Origin: a virus
Length of the DNA: 64,000 nt
IMG/VR virus record: IMGVR_UViG_3300046168_000070
Coordinates: 62,001-126,000 of that record
Reading direction: 5' to 3' (one strand)
Shown here: positions 22,657 to 30,703 of the stretch, piece after piece
How positions within the stretch are numbered: the stretch's first letter is position 1
How the letters are laid out: each line of letters opens with the position of its first letter
The notes under the pieces: model-generated
Database searches by the model: none
What the model saw: only the letters and a program-made list of their open reading frames with translations
Told to the model about the DNA's origin: nothing
Made by a program: the position numbers and the translations under genes

Positions 22657-22853
22657 AAGTAACAAGTATTAGATATTTTGAAACAAACAAGGGAGTTGGT
22701 TATCAATGCAAAACTAATATTAAAGATGTGGAAATATGCAATGATGGCACAGGTGGAGCAACTTATGTAGATGGAGATTTAAAAAAATTAATTAAAGAAT
22801 ATACTGAATGGGATTTAGAAGATTTAATTGATCAATACGAAAATAACTCTTGA
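22653..22853 (+). CDS. Hypothetical protein, 66 aa
   Basis: Starts at the ATGA overlap. MKVTSIRYFETNKGVGYQCK then an acidic helix. No family recognised. The TGA stop is inside the next TTGACA. Confidence 0.6.
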   Translation: MKVTSIRYFETNKGVGYQCKTNIKDVEICNDGTGGATYVDGDLKKLIKEYTEWDLEDLIDQYENNS

Positions 22854-22878
22854 CATCGCAACAAAAACACTTTAGATT
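22850..22878 (+). promoter_or_regulatory. Early promoter, leaderless type, for 22885
   Basis: TTGACA, 17-bp spacer, TAGATT, then 6 bases to the ATG at 22885. Confidence 0.78.
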
Positions 22879-22884
22879 TATAGC

Positions 22885-23013
22885 ATGAACATTAATTATA
22901 TATACGAAGATAATACTATTGAAGAAAAATTTTGGTACGATTCCTACACAGGAACTTATTGCTTGCATGATGAGAGTGGGAAGAGCCAATGGAGTTTACA
23001 GAAGATGAATTAA
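22885..23013 (+). CDS. Hypothetical protein, 42 aa
   Basis: Start set by the promoter. Aromatic, acidic: KFWYDSYTGTYCLHDESG. No family recognised. Confidence 0.55.
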   Translation: MNINYIYEDNTIEEKFWYDSYTGTYCLHDESGKSQWSLQKMN

Positions 23014-23034
23014 TTACAGAAGGAATTTATTTAA

Positions 23035-23250
23035 ATGAATATTGCTAAAGAATATAATGTAGAAATAGGTTTGACTCCAAGTGATATTCAAGCTATTCTC
23101 GATGGAGAAATGTCAACGCTTCACTTTTTACCAACTGATGATACCGATTACGAAGATAAGATTAGCGTTCATCTAAAGCCAATTAGTGAAGATGCAACTT
23201 TATCAGAGCAAATGAATTTAGTTGTTGACACATGGAATAAACCTGTTTAG
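23035..23250 (+). CDS. Hypothetical protein, 71 aa
   Basis: Begins MNIAKEYNVEIGLTPSDIQA, then an acidic beta-rich part. No family recognised. Confidence 0.55.
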   Translation: MNIAKEYNVEIGLTPSDIQAILDGEMSTLHFLPTDDTDYEDKISVHLKPISEDATLSEQMNLVVDTWNKPV

Positions 23251-23310
23251 AGCATCAACATATTAACAACTATATGTTTATAAAAAAGAAAAATATCGAC
23301 ATAACTTATT

Positions 23311-23318
23311 AGTGTAAT
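23311..23318 (+). promoter_or_regulatory. Late-type promoter element for 23326
   Basis: AGTGTAAT, 15 bases before the GTG at 23326. Confidence 0.68.
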
Positions 23319-23325
23319 TAAATAT

Positions 23326-24135
23326 GTGAGTAGTGATCCAAATTTTCCATCTTCTTTACCTATTGCTCCTGCGAGAAATAGTTCTCTAGGATTTAATTAT
23401 GTATGGGATACTTTAAATTTACATTGGACTCCTAAACCCGAAAGTCAATATGACTTAGCTATTGGTCAAGCAAAAGAAAGTGTGAACAAGTTCGGTGCTT
23501 TACCTCAAATCACAGATAAGTCAGCAATTCAAACTATATGGGATGGAGTAACAGAATATGTATTTCCTAGTAATAGTGGCGAATCATTAATAATCACCTC
23601 TTCCAACGGAACGGATAATCAGTCTGTAATAGTTATGGGGTTGGATGAAAATTTTGAACAGCAATCTCAAGAAGTTAATCTTTCGGGCACAAGCGATGTA
23701 AATATACCAAGTACATGGACTAGAGTTTTTAGAGCTTATAATAATGGTTCTAGCGATTTCACAGGAGATGTCTCAATTAAAAGTAGTAATGGGGTTAATA
23801 CTTACGCAAAAATTTTATCAAATAATAATCAAACCTTAATGTGTGTTTATACGATACCTGCCAATTACACAGGAAAATTAGTGAAGTTTAATATATCTGC
23901 ACACAATGTTTCTTCATCAAATTCATTAAGTGCAGTCGTGCATTTAAAAACTAGAGAGTATGGAAAAGTGTTTAGGACTCGTAATGTTACAAGTTTTAGC
24001 GATATTTCTCCGACATCCAACCAATTGACTTTCCCTCTTGTTTTACAACCTAAAACTGATATTATTTTTAATAAAGTAAGTGCGAGTGCAACTTCGGGTA
24101 AAATAAATTGCGATTTTGACATCGCATTGAGTTAA
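23326..24135 (+). CDS. Probable virion protein, 269 aa
   Basis: GTG start fixed by the late element. Begins with a low-complexity, Pro/Ser-rich N-terminus (SLGFNYVWDTLNLHWTP) typical of phage tail or decoration proteins that bind the virion, then a beta-rich Ser/Thr/Asn-rich body without charged catalytic motifs. Its late promoter, alone among early genes, agrees with a structural role. No named family recognised. Confidence 0.65.
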   Translation: MSSDPNFPSSLPIAPARNSSLGFNYVWDTLNLHWTPKPESQYDLAIGQAKESVNKFGALPQITDKSAIQTIWDGVTEYVFPSNSGESLIITSSNGTDNQSVIVMGLDENFEQQSQEVNLSGTSDVNIPSTWTRVFRAYNNGSSDFTGDVSIKSSNGVNTYAKILSNNNQTLMCVYTIPANYTGKLVKFNISAHNVSSSNSLSAVVHLKTREYGKVFRTRNVTSFSDISPTSNQLTFPLVLQPKTDIIFNKVSASATSGKINCDFDIALS

Positions 24136-24141
24136 TTTTTC

Positions 24142-24170
24142 TTGACATAAAGAGCAATATGCTCTATGTT
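24142..24170 (+). promoter_or_regulatory. Early promoter, leaderless type, for 24178
   Basis: TTGACA, 17-bp spacer, TATGTT, then 7 bases to the ATG at 24178. Lies 6 bases after the virion gene's stop. Confidence 0.72.
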
Positions 24171-24177
24171 TATTAAC

Positions 24178-24408
24178 ATGAATTATATCACAGAGAAAAT
24201 TAGTTTTAATGTTCCGCAAAATGGTGGAGATCAATATCGCTTGTATGAGTGCGTAGATCAAATCGCAGATTTAATTGATATGTATTTTCATACCGCAATA
24301 GAAGACACGACCAAAATTCACAATTTAATTGAAGAAGAAATTAAAGCAAGTAAACTTAGAGAAGTGGAATATAATAAACTAGAAAATATAAATGGGGGTT
24401 CAATATAA
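24178..24408 (+). CDS. Hypothetical protein, 76 aa
   Basis: Start set by the promoter (an in-frame ATG at 24166 falls in the -10). Helical, acidic. No family recognised. Confidence 0.6.
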   Translation: MNYITEKISFNVPQNGGDQYRLYECVDQIADLIDMYFHTAIEDTTKIHNLIEEEIKASKLREVEYNKLENINGGSI

Positions 24409-24437
24409 TTTAACAAAAAAAATAATCAAATAATATT

Positions 24438-24593
24438 ATGAGTAAAAAAGCAATAGATAAAGCACAAAATTCGCCAATGGGCAAGAAAACCTCTCATACA
24501 GGAAATCAACCTCTTGTGGAGTCTCTAACAAACAAGGGTTGTATGGTTCGACCAAAAGTCAGAAAAGCTCAAGAAAGGAGATTAGCCAAGTGA
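24438..24593 (+). CDS. Small basic protein, 51 aa
   Basis: Lys/Arg-rich, ending KVRKAQERRLAK. Its TGA overlaps the GTG of the next gene (GTGA). Confidence 0.5.
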   Translation: MSKKAIDKAQNSPMGKKTSHTGNQPLVESLTNKGCMVRPKVRKAQERRLAK

Positions 24594-24733
24594 ACGAGGT
24601 TATAGAGCTTATTGAACAAAAAATTTTAGACATTAAGAATTATCCTATTAGCACACAAGAGGAAGAGCAAATGCACATACTAGAAATTGGTTGCTTAAAT
24701 CAGTTGCTTAGAGTAGCGAATGAACTTTCTTAA
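24590..24733 (+). CDS. Hypothetical protein, 47 aa
   Basis: GTG start at a GTGA overlap with the basic protein's stop. Acidic helical; the opposite charge to its partner is notable. No family recognised. Confidence 0.5.
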   Translation: MNEVIELIEQKILDIKNYPISTQEEEQMHILEIGCLNQLLRVANELS

Positions 24734-24741
24734 AAAAAGTG

Positions 24742-24770
24742 TTGACATCTCGATCAGCATACTCTAGTAT
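24742..24770 (+). promoter_or_regulatory. Early promoter with leader and Shine-Dalgarno, for rIIA
   Basis: TTGACA, 17-bp spacer, TAGTAT, a leader of 33 bases with AAGGAA, then the ATG at 24804. Confidence 0.78.
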
Positions 24771-24803
24771 TTTATCATAGTTTAATTTAACACAAGGAAA
24801 AAA

Positions 24804-27092
24804 ATGATTATCACACAAAACAAATCTAAAGAAGTAGTTAGTTCTCACGATTTCGAGCAAGTAAATTGCACGATTGATGCCGAAGATATGCGTTATGTTG
24901 CATCTCTTCTTCGCAACAATTATTCCAATACTCGTCTTGCAGTCGTTCGTGAGATTAGTGCTAACGCACTCGATGCCAATGCTGAAGCAGGAGTAAATCG
25001 CCCAATCGAAATTAAGTTGCCGACCGCCATGAATCCAACATTTGCAGTTCGTGATTTCGGGGGTGGACTTAGTCAAGAAGATGTTTTCGGTCTTTACTCC
25101 AAGTATGGTAAATCAACCAAGCGTACATCTAACAATTATATCGGTGCTTTCGGTATCGGTAAATTTGCTCCACTTTCTTATGGTGACAACTTTACTTGCG
25201 TTTCTTTTCATAATGGAACAAAAACTTCTTACAATGTATTTGTCGATGAAAATGATGATACCAAAATCACAAAGTTGTTTGAAGAACCAAGTAATGAACC
25301 AACAGGTTTAAGTATCGAAGTTGCAGTATCTGAAGAAGATCGTAACGAATTTAGAAATGTTGTGCAAAATTTCTTTCGTTTCTTTTCTGATTCTGATATG
25401 CCAAAATTTCTCGGAGTTGAAGAAGACTTTATACAAACTCCTAAAAAAGTTTTATCAAGTAAAACTGACGAATGGTTCTTTGCGGAAGACGAGAATCGTG
25501 GATATGGTTATCATTATTACTCTCATGTTCTTATGGGTAGAGTTGCTTATCCTATTGACCCAAATGCAATAAATGTAGAAAATTTTGTGTCCAATGAAAG
25601 TTCTCGCAGAATAGTTCAACAACTTTTACAACAAGGTAATTTCTACTTTCGTGTGCCTCTTGGTTCAGTAAGATTGCATCATAGTCGTGAGTCGCTAGAA
25701 TACAACAAAGCAACTCAAAAAGAAATTTGTGCGATTCTTTACAAAGTTAGTCAAGATATTCAAACTATTGCAAAAGAAAAACTTGCCGATAGTGAAGATT
25801 TGTGGGATGCAAAGAGAAACTATGCTCAAGTTATTAATGCTTTACCTTATCAAGTAAGAGGAGTATTCGAGAATAGTTTTGAGTGGAATGGCATCAAAAT
25901 TACAGACTCTACATTTCAAAGAGATTATCAATTGCAAGATGATCTTATTATTACTGATTACGAGAAAATTGAAGATAAAGATTCTCGCAATGGTTTCAAG
26001 GTAAGAGCTACTAAAACAAATCGCATTTATTGTCAAGACAATTATCTTGTAATGATGCAAGACATTGATTCATCTCATGGTAACAATCTTAGAGTTCGCA
26101 CATTGATGAATGATTTACCCGACCTCAAAGGTGTTTATGTTGTCCATGCAACATCCGAATGTGGTAAGTCAGAAGTTTACGATAATTGGCAATTCGATCT
26201 TGTTGACGCAAAACACAAGAGATATTCCTCTCAAGTAGATAAAGAAAAAATTGTTCGCAATAAAGTTTCGGGCACAAGTCGTGCTTCTATTCCATTGTTC
26301 AAGATGAGGGCTGATAAAGGGTATGGTAGTCGTAATGCAGATTATTGGCAAAATGTCAATGAACCAATCAATTCGCTTGAGCTAAACGAAGTTGAAGGTT
26401 CTGTCAATGGTAAAATCATTTATGTTCCAATCAAGAACTACAAAGTTGATAGTGAATCTTATGATCTTGACAGAGTTTACAAAATCACTAGAGGTATTCG
26501 CCAAAAAGCTGAAGATAATTCAGACGAAAAAAATCTTCAATTATTCGGTGTTCGTGCAGGTGATGTAAAGAAATTGGATAAAAGTACATGGGTATCATTC
26601 TTTGATTTTTATCTTGACTATTGCAAAAACATCATTCGTGACAATAAGAAAGAATGTCAATCAGCATACAAGATAATTCAATTCCAAAAATCTTCTGATA
26701 ATAACTTTAGTGAATATCGTTGGAATTATGGTCAATTGTTTATTAATAATACATTTGATATTTCTACGCTCGATGATAATCATTTATTTGCTCGTTGTGC
26801 AGAGAATTGGAATCTTTTTATGCAAGAGTCTACAACTGATCGTAAATTTAATGTTGCAATCAATGTAGTTAGTCTAGGTGATCAAGCGTGGTTAGATGAT
26901 GTATTGGATACAAAAGTTGATGCTGAATCAGTTATGCGAGACTTCAAATTACTCGATAAAAATTATCCTTTACTTAAAGTTGTAGCGAATCAAGCTACTT
27001 CTTGGATAAATCTAAAGCAAGATAACGACAAGAATGTGACTAACCAAATTATTTTAGAATACATTTCCTTGTGTGATGGGGTTGGGGCTTAA
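24804..27092 (+). CDS. rIIA: RIIA-like GHKL ATPase, 762 aa
   Basis: Bergerat-fold motifs in order: N box REISANALDAN (49-59), G1 RDFGGGLS (83-90) and G2 GAFGIGKFAP (114-123). Size and N-terminal ATPase match T4 RIIA (~725 aa), and the next gene is RIIB-like, as in T4. In T4 the RII proteins are membrane-associated and prevent premature lysis and exclusion by lambda RexAB, by a mechanism that is not settled. Strong promoter, leader and AAGGAA Shine-Dalgarno suggest high early expression. Codon use includes more CGT and CTT than the small genes around it. Confidence 0.85.
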   Translation: MIITQNKSKEVVSSHDFEQVNCTIDAEDMRYVASLLRNNYSNTRLAVVREISANALDANAEAGVNRPIEIKLPTAMNPTFAVRDFGGGLSQEDVFGLYSKYGKSTKRTSNNYIGAFGIGKFAPLSYGDNFTCVSFHNGTKTSYNVFVDENDDTKITKLFEEPSNEPTGLSIEVAVSEEDRNEFRNVVQNFFRFFSDSDMPKFLGVEEDFIQTPKKVLSSKTDEWFFAEDENRGYGYHYYSHVLMGRVAYPIDPNAINVENFVSNESSRRIVQQLLQQGNFYFRVPLGSVRLHHSRESLEYNKATQKEICAILYKVSQDIQTIAKEKLADSEDLWDAKRNYAQVINALPYQVRGVFENSFEWNGIKITDSTFQRDYQLQDDLIITDYEKIEDKDSRNGFKVRATKTNRIYCQDNYLVMMQDIDSSHGNNLRVRTLMNDLPDLKGVYVVHATSECGKSEVYDNWQFDLVDAKHKRYSSQVDKEKIVRNKVSGTSRASIPLFKMRADKGYGSRNADYWQNVNEPINSLELNEVEGSVNGKIIYVPIKNYKVDSESYDLDRVYKITRGIRQKAEDNSDEKNLQLFGVRAGDVKKLDKSTWVSFFDFYLDYCKNIIRDNKKECQSAYKIIQFQKSSDNNFSEYRWNYGQLFINNTFDISTLDDNHLFARCAENWNLFMQESTTDRKFNVAINVVSLGDQAWLDDVLDTKVDAESVMRDFKLLDKNYPLLKVVANQATSWINLKQDNDKNVTNQIILEYISLCDGVGA

Positions 27093-27107
27093 ATGCCTCT
27101 TCCCCAT
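27076..27107 (+). terminator. Probable terminator after rIIA
   Basis: Hairpin ATGGGG...CCCCAT with an inner GGC/GCC pair, beginning in the last rIIA codons and followed by TTATTTT. Internal loop makes it imperfect. Confidence 0.5.
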
Positions 27108-27124
27108 TTATTTTAAGAAAAAAC

Positions 27125-27153
27125 TTGACAATATCTGTAAATTTAATTAGTAT
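27125..27153 (+). promoter_or_regulatory. Early promoter with leader and Shine-Dalgarno, for rIIB
   Basis: TTGACA, 17-bp spacer, TAGTAT, a leader of 33 bases with AAAAGGAA, then the ATG at 27187. Confidence 0.78.
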
Positions 27154-27186
27154 TATATATATTAACAATTCAAAAAGGAAAAAATT

Positions 27187-28308
27187 ATGAATCAAGTACC
27201 ATATCAACTCACAGAAAATTCACTCACTATCTTTTGGGAAGGCAAACCATATACCTTGCGTAAAGATCATGTAAACTTTAAACTTGCCAAGCAAGCAATC
27301 TTGGAAGCAAGATATGATGATCTCGGAGATTTGATTGATATTACCAAGGCAGTTGAGAATTTTGTCGAGGGTGATATTGAAGTCAGAGATGAAGTTGTTT
27401 TCTACAAAGGACATCGCTTGCATGGTGTTGTTGTTGAAAAACTACTCGAAATGCTTCGTGCAGGAATGAGGGATTCTGCTCCTCTTACAAACTTTATTAC
27501 TCGCTTGCAGTCAAATCCAAGTGCAAATTCAGTTAATGAGTTGTATTCTTTTATGAGCTACAAGTCATTGCCAAACACTCCCGAAGGTAAGGTCTTGGGT
27601 TACAAAGGTGTTCAGAAAGACTTTTGGAGTTCAACAGGCAATGCCGATACAATCGTATTGCAAGGCAAAACCAATGATCGTCACCAAATTCTCAATGAGG
27701 TTGGTGCAACTATCGAGGTCGCTCGTAGATGTGTAGATGATAATAAGGACAACCATTGTTCTTTCGGTCTTCATGTCGGCTCGTATGATTATGCTGATGG
27801 TTGGGCAGGAGCAGATGGTAGGTTGCTCGTTGTTGAATTTGATCCTGCTGATGCAGTATCAGTGCCAACTGATTGCGATTTTCAGAAATTGCGTGTTTCT
27901 AAGTACAAGGTTATATCTGATATTACCGACACTCGTAAAGAGTTAAATAAACCTATCTACGAGGCTAATAAGCCTATTTATGGGTCAAATGACGATTGTT
28001 ATGATAATGAAGATTATGATGATGATGATGAATCTGATTTTGTCGATCAAGGTGTATGGGAAGACGATGAAATGGATAATGAAGATGATCTTGTATTTAA
28101 AGTCAGTTCATATATCAGTAATAAACTATTGAATGGAGAAAAAGTTTTAATTAAAAATATTGCTGATTTAAGGTTCTGTAAAGATCAAAGACTGACCTGT
28201 GCAGATATTGCAGACATCATTGATGTAATGGATGATTATGAAATTCATGAATCAGATGTCGGGCGAAATGTTCCTGTTAGCCTCAAGAGAGTCGTGAGGA
28301 ACTCTTAA
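27187..28308 (+). CDS. rIIB: RIIB-like protein, 373 aa
   Basis: Matches the T4 RIIB-like layout: an N-terminal segment that sets out a small DNA-binding-like domain, then NFITRLQSNPSANSVNELYSF in part, TPEGKVLGYKGV, and HCSFGLHVGSYDYA with the VEFDPADAVSVPTD strand. The last ~110 residues are an acidic linker (NEDYDDDDESDF) and a helical domain that looks like an extra module. Works with RIIA in T4. Own promoter, so its level can differ from RIIA. Confidence 0.85.
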   Translation: MNQVPYQLTENSLTIFWEGKPYTLRKDHVNFKLAKQAILEARYDDLGDLIDITKAVENFVEGDIEVRDEVVFYKGHRLHGVVVEKLLEMLRAGMRDSAPLTNFITRLQSNPSANSVNELYSFMSYKSLPNTPEGKVLGYKGVQKDFWSSTGNADTIVLQGKTNDRHQILNEVGATIEVARRCVDDNKDNHCSFGLHVGSYDYADGWAGADGRLLVVEFDPADAVSVPTDCDFQKLRVSKYKVISDITDTRKELNKPIYEANKPIYGSNDDCYDNEDYDDDDESDFVDQGVWEDDEMDNEDDLVFKVSSYISNKLLNGEKVLIKNIADLRFCKDQRLTCADIADIIDVMDDYEIHESDVGRNVPVSLKRVVRNS

Positions 28309-28677
28309 TTGAAAAAAAAATTTAAAGAATTTTCCTTCCTATCGTTATTGTTAATGCTATCGGGTTGCTTGACTCCCTCTATGGTTTCCGTAGGGGGAGT
28401 CTTCGATGGGGATGATATACTTTATTCTCACATATCAGAATTAACAACCAATCCAACTCAACCTTGGTTAATCAATACTCCAACAGGAGTCTTAGTTTAC
28501 AAACAGGCTTTTATTATAGATATATCGCATGATAGACAAGATTTTTTATTGCGAAGAAAAGGAGACATGGCAGAGTTTTGGGTTGAGTACGATATGTTCA
28601 ATAAAAGAGATAAAAATTTTATTACAAAATTACTAAAACAAATAGACAAGGAAAATGTATATGTCGGAAGCAAATAA
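28309..28677 (+). CDS. Lipoprotein, 122 aa
   Basis: TTG start immediately after the rIIB stop. Basic N-terminus, hydrophobic core and lipobox LSGC (about residues 17-20) indicate a signal-peptidase II substrate placed in the inner or outer membrane. The mature part has no recognised domain. Phage lipoproteins next to rII genes often act in superinfection exclusion or lysis timing (inference). Confidence 0.65.
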   Translation: MKKKFKEFSFLSLLLMLSGCLTPSMVSVGGVFDGDDILYSHISELTTNPTQPWLINTPTGVLVYKQAFIIDISHDRQDFLLRRKGDMAEFWVEYDMFNKRDKNFITKLLKQIDKENVYVGSK

Positions 28678-28840
28678 GAGTAAAAACAAGATCGAAGTTT
28701 TGGGGCATACTGAAGGTTATTCCATCATTGAGGGTTGCATCAAGCAATCGTTAAGCGAGTCAAAACAGGAAGCTGAAGAGATCACAATGGAAGAGTTCTT
28801 AAATAGCATAAAGCAAGATATTTCTGATAATTCCAAATAA
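28655..28840 (+). CDS. Hypothetical acidic protein, 61 aa
   Basis: Overlaps the lipoprotein gene by 23 bases; an alternative ATG is two codons later. Acidic, helical. No family recognised. Confidence 0.5.
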   Translation: MYMSEANKSKNKIEVLGHTEGYSIIEGCIKQSLSESKQEAEEITMEEFLNSIKQDISDNSK

Positions 28841-29380
28841 TTTCAAATACAATTAACAATATAATCCCTTTACCCATACATATTAATAAACTATATACTT
28901 ATATACTAGATCATAATAGCAAATATATACAATAAAAAGATAAACGAATTTTATCTAAATAATTGATTAATAAAGGTTTAAATAAAAAATACAGAGAAGT
29001 GGGTTGAAGTGGGGGAAAGTGGGTAAGCGTGGTACGCGACTTAAATATATAAAAATATAAGTTAAATTAAAATATTGTAAATTGCGTCAAAAATAATAGA
29101 AACAAATAAACTAAATTTTTTTTGATATAGCCAAATAACTTAATAAGAAAAATAATAAAGTATAATGAACAAACTACAAATAAATTTTAATCAAATAATT
29201 GCAAATAACAATATGAAAGATAGCCGACTTAATTTAATAAATTTTTTTATACATTTTTGCGTTTTAGTTAAATAAAAGTTTGAATGAAATAAAGCGAAAT
29301 AAGATGAAAAAAAATAGAATAAAATATAATAATTAATTATACTAAATTTTTTGTTGAATTCGGGCGAAATAAAAATGCAC
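28841..29380. other. Long AT-rich non-coding region (origin candidate)
   Basis: No convincing ORF on either strand over 540 bases. Apart from the G-rich block at 28998-29037 it is almost entirely A and T, which would melt easily. It separates the rII block from the next early promoter. It could hold a replication origin; no DnaA-box or other known site was recognised. Confidence 0.45.
28998..29037 (+). repeat. Iteron-like AGTGGG repeats in 10-bp phase
   Basis: Four tandem units of 10 bp: AGTGGGTTGA, AGTGGGGGAA, AGTGGGTAAG and a weaker CGTGGTACGC. One-turn spacing would put bound proteins on one face of the helix. The G runs could also form a G-quadruplex. Confidence 0.6.
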
Positions 29381-29409
29381 TTGACACAAATAAGGCTTTA
29401 AATTATAAT
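29381..29409 (+). promoter_or_regulatory. Early promoter for 29420
   Basis: TTGACA, 17-bp spacer, TATAAT, then 10 bases to the ATG at 29420 (an ATG at 29411 is too close to be transcribed). Confidence 0.72.
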
Positions 29410-29419
29410 TATGGTATTG

Positions 29420-29644
29420 ATGAGCGAGAAAGATAATAGTGTTAGTTACCTTCAGCACCATATAGACTTCACATTCCCCGAAATAATGATGCAGGAGCAA
29501 ATAAATGATGTCGGATGGATAGATCAGCCCCAAATAACAGGCGAGCCGCAAATAAGAGCGTTTGCGAGCTTTGAGGGGTCGAATCTGATTACCCTATTCC
29601 CCTTCTTTAATCCAACAGGGAATTACCCTGTGCAGGAAGATTGA
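29420..29644 (+). CDS. Hypothetical protein, 74 aa
   Basis: Start set by the promoter. Acidic and Pro/Phe-rich with PQITGEPQIRAF. No family recognised. Confidence 0.55.
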   Translation: MSEKDNSVSYLQHHIDFTFPEIMMQEQINDVGWIDQPQITGEPQIRAFASFEGSNLITLFPFFNPTGNYPVQED

Positions 29645-29684
29645 ATAAAAAATTTTATAAAATAAAGAAAAATATAATTAATAC

Positions 29685-29713
29685 TTGACTTGTTTTATAT
29701 TCTATACTATACT
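29685..29713 (+). promoter_or_regulatory. Early promoter for 29724
   Basis: TTGACT, 17-bp spacer, TATACT, then 10 bases to the ATG at 29724. Confidence 0.7.
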
Positions 29714-29723
29714 TATATACATC

Positions 29724-30062
29724 ATGACAATAGCAAAAGAGATAAATAATAAACTTGATACAATATTAAATATTAGATCAGAAATAAAAAAGATGCGGGC
29801 GGAACTGAGTGCCGACTCCGAGTTAGTCAACCCGAATACGGGCGACAAGATGCTTCGGGATGACGCAATAAATATAGCCGAGGAAGTAATAAATAAAGTA
29901 CAAAATGATATAAATCAAATAACAAATAATGGGCAGAATGTACGAAATATTTTTAATAATCAATACTATATAAATGATATGCTACAAGATAAACAAATTG
30001 CAAACGAAAATTTATCAAATATAAAAGCATTTATACAAGAAAGTGAGGATAAGATTAAATAA
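29724..30062 (+). CDS. Hypothetical coiled-coil protein, 112 aa
   Basis: Start set by the promoter. Helical throughout, Asn/Asp-rich, with an N-terminal coiled-coil stretch. No family recognised. Confidence 0.6.
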   Translation: MTIAKEINNKLDTILNIRSEIKKMRAELSADSELVNPNTGDKMLRDDAINIAEEVINKVQNDINQITNNGQNVRNIFNNQYYINDMLQDKQIANENLSNIKAFIQESEDKIK

Positions 30063-30082
30063 AAAATTTTATTAATTTATTT

Positions 30083-30156
30083 GGAGGCATAGAGTCCGTC
30101 GATGAGGCGGGACGAGGTAAGTCATCACCTGCATTGAACACTCCTTAATCTTTTTT
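30083..30156 (+). ncRNA. Candidate small structured RNA or terminator
   Basis: The 62 bases 30083-30144 can close with GGAG/CTCC and hold two internal hairpins (GTCCG/CGGGAC with a bulge; AGGT/ACCT), a three-way junction, followed by T6 at 30151. GC-rich compared with its surroundings and without an ORF. It lies between a gene and the next promoter, so it could be the 3' end of the 29724 transcript or a processed RNA. I could not match it to a known family. Confidence 0.35.
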
Positions 30157-30157
30157 C

Positions 30158-30186
30158 TTGACAAAACGAAGACAACCAACTAGACT
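30158..30186 (+). promoter_or_regulatory. Early promoter with leader and Shine-Dalgarno, for 30221
   Basis: TTGACA, 17-bp spacer, TAGACT, leader of 34 bases with AAGGAGG, then the ATG at 30221. Confidence 0.75.
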
Positions 30187-30220
30187 TATAGCATAACAAT
30201 CAAACAAGGAGGAAAAAATT

Positions 30221-30418
30221 ATGGGTAATATAGCTAAATGTGCAAGAGCAACTTCAATTATGAATAATGTAAAAAGAGGGGCATATGTGGGCATGAGTAA
30301 ATTTGCCAACTATGGTTCTATTGTCGAGGATAGCATCTTCGCCCAACAAAGAGAGGCAGACAGGCGACTCAAAGAGATTCAAGCCAAGCGTCTCAAGCAA
30401 GCAAAGGGGGTAGCATAA
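30221..30418 (+). CDS. Small basic protein, 65 aa
   Basis: The strongest Shine-Dalgarno of the region (AAGGAGG) suggests abundant product. Basic, with a Lys/Arg/Gln-rich C-terminal helix (READRRLKEIQAKRLKQAKG). Possibly nucleic-acid binding. TAATG overlap with the next gene. Confidence 0.65.
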   Translation: MGNIAKCARATSIMNNVKRGAYVGMSKFANYGSIVEDSIFAQQREADRRLKEIQAKRLKQAKGVA

Positions 30419-30672
30419 TGGATGCAACAATCAAACCTCTTAGTGATAAAGTTAGTATGTTCGCAACTGATGAAGAATTATATGAACAATTAACTGCAAA
30501 AGAATTAATGTTAATTAAATTAGTTAAGGTAGAAGAATATGTAGATGATCTATATAGAGCACATGATTCTGATACAAATAAAAAATTATTTCCGCCTGAG
30601 AAGAGTTGGTTTAAAATAAAAGACTTATTAAGAGAGTGCAGAAAAATTAATAAAAATAAAATTAATACTTGA
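30418..30672 (+). CDS. Hypothetical protein, 84 aa
   Basis: Start overlaps the preceding stop. Helical, with ELYEQLTAKELMLIKLVKVE. Its TGA lies within the next TTGACA. Confidence 0.6.
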   Translation: MDATIKPLSDKVSMFATDEELYEQLTAKELMLIKLVKVEEYVDDLYRAHDSDTNKKLFPPEKSWFKIKDLLRECRKINKNKINT

Positions 30673-30697
30673 CAAATAAGACTAAATATACTATAAT
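30669..30697 (+). promoter_or_regulatory. Strong promoter for the 30704 RNA
   Basis: TTGACA, 17-bp spacer, TATAAT: near-perfect consensus. No ORF starts downstream, so it should drive a non-coding RNA. Confidence 0.78.
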
Positions 30698-30703
30698 TAT
30701 ATA

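Noticed and set aside
22989-23048. 19-codon ORF at 22989
   Set aside because: Overlaps two genes, with no promoter or clear translation signal.
30083-30156. Hammerhead ribozyme
   Set aside because: CGATGAG and GACGAGG resemble the core, but CUGANGA and GAAA are not both present at the right spacing.
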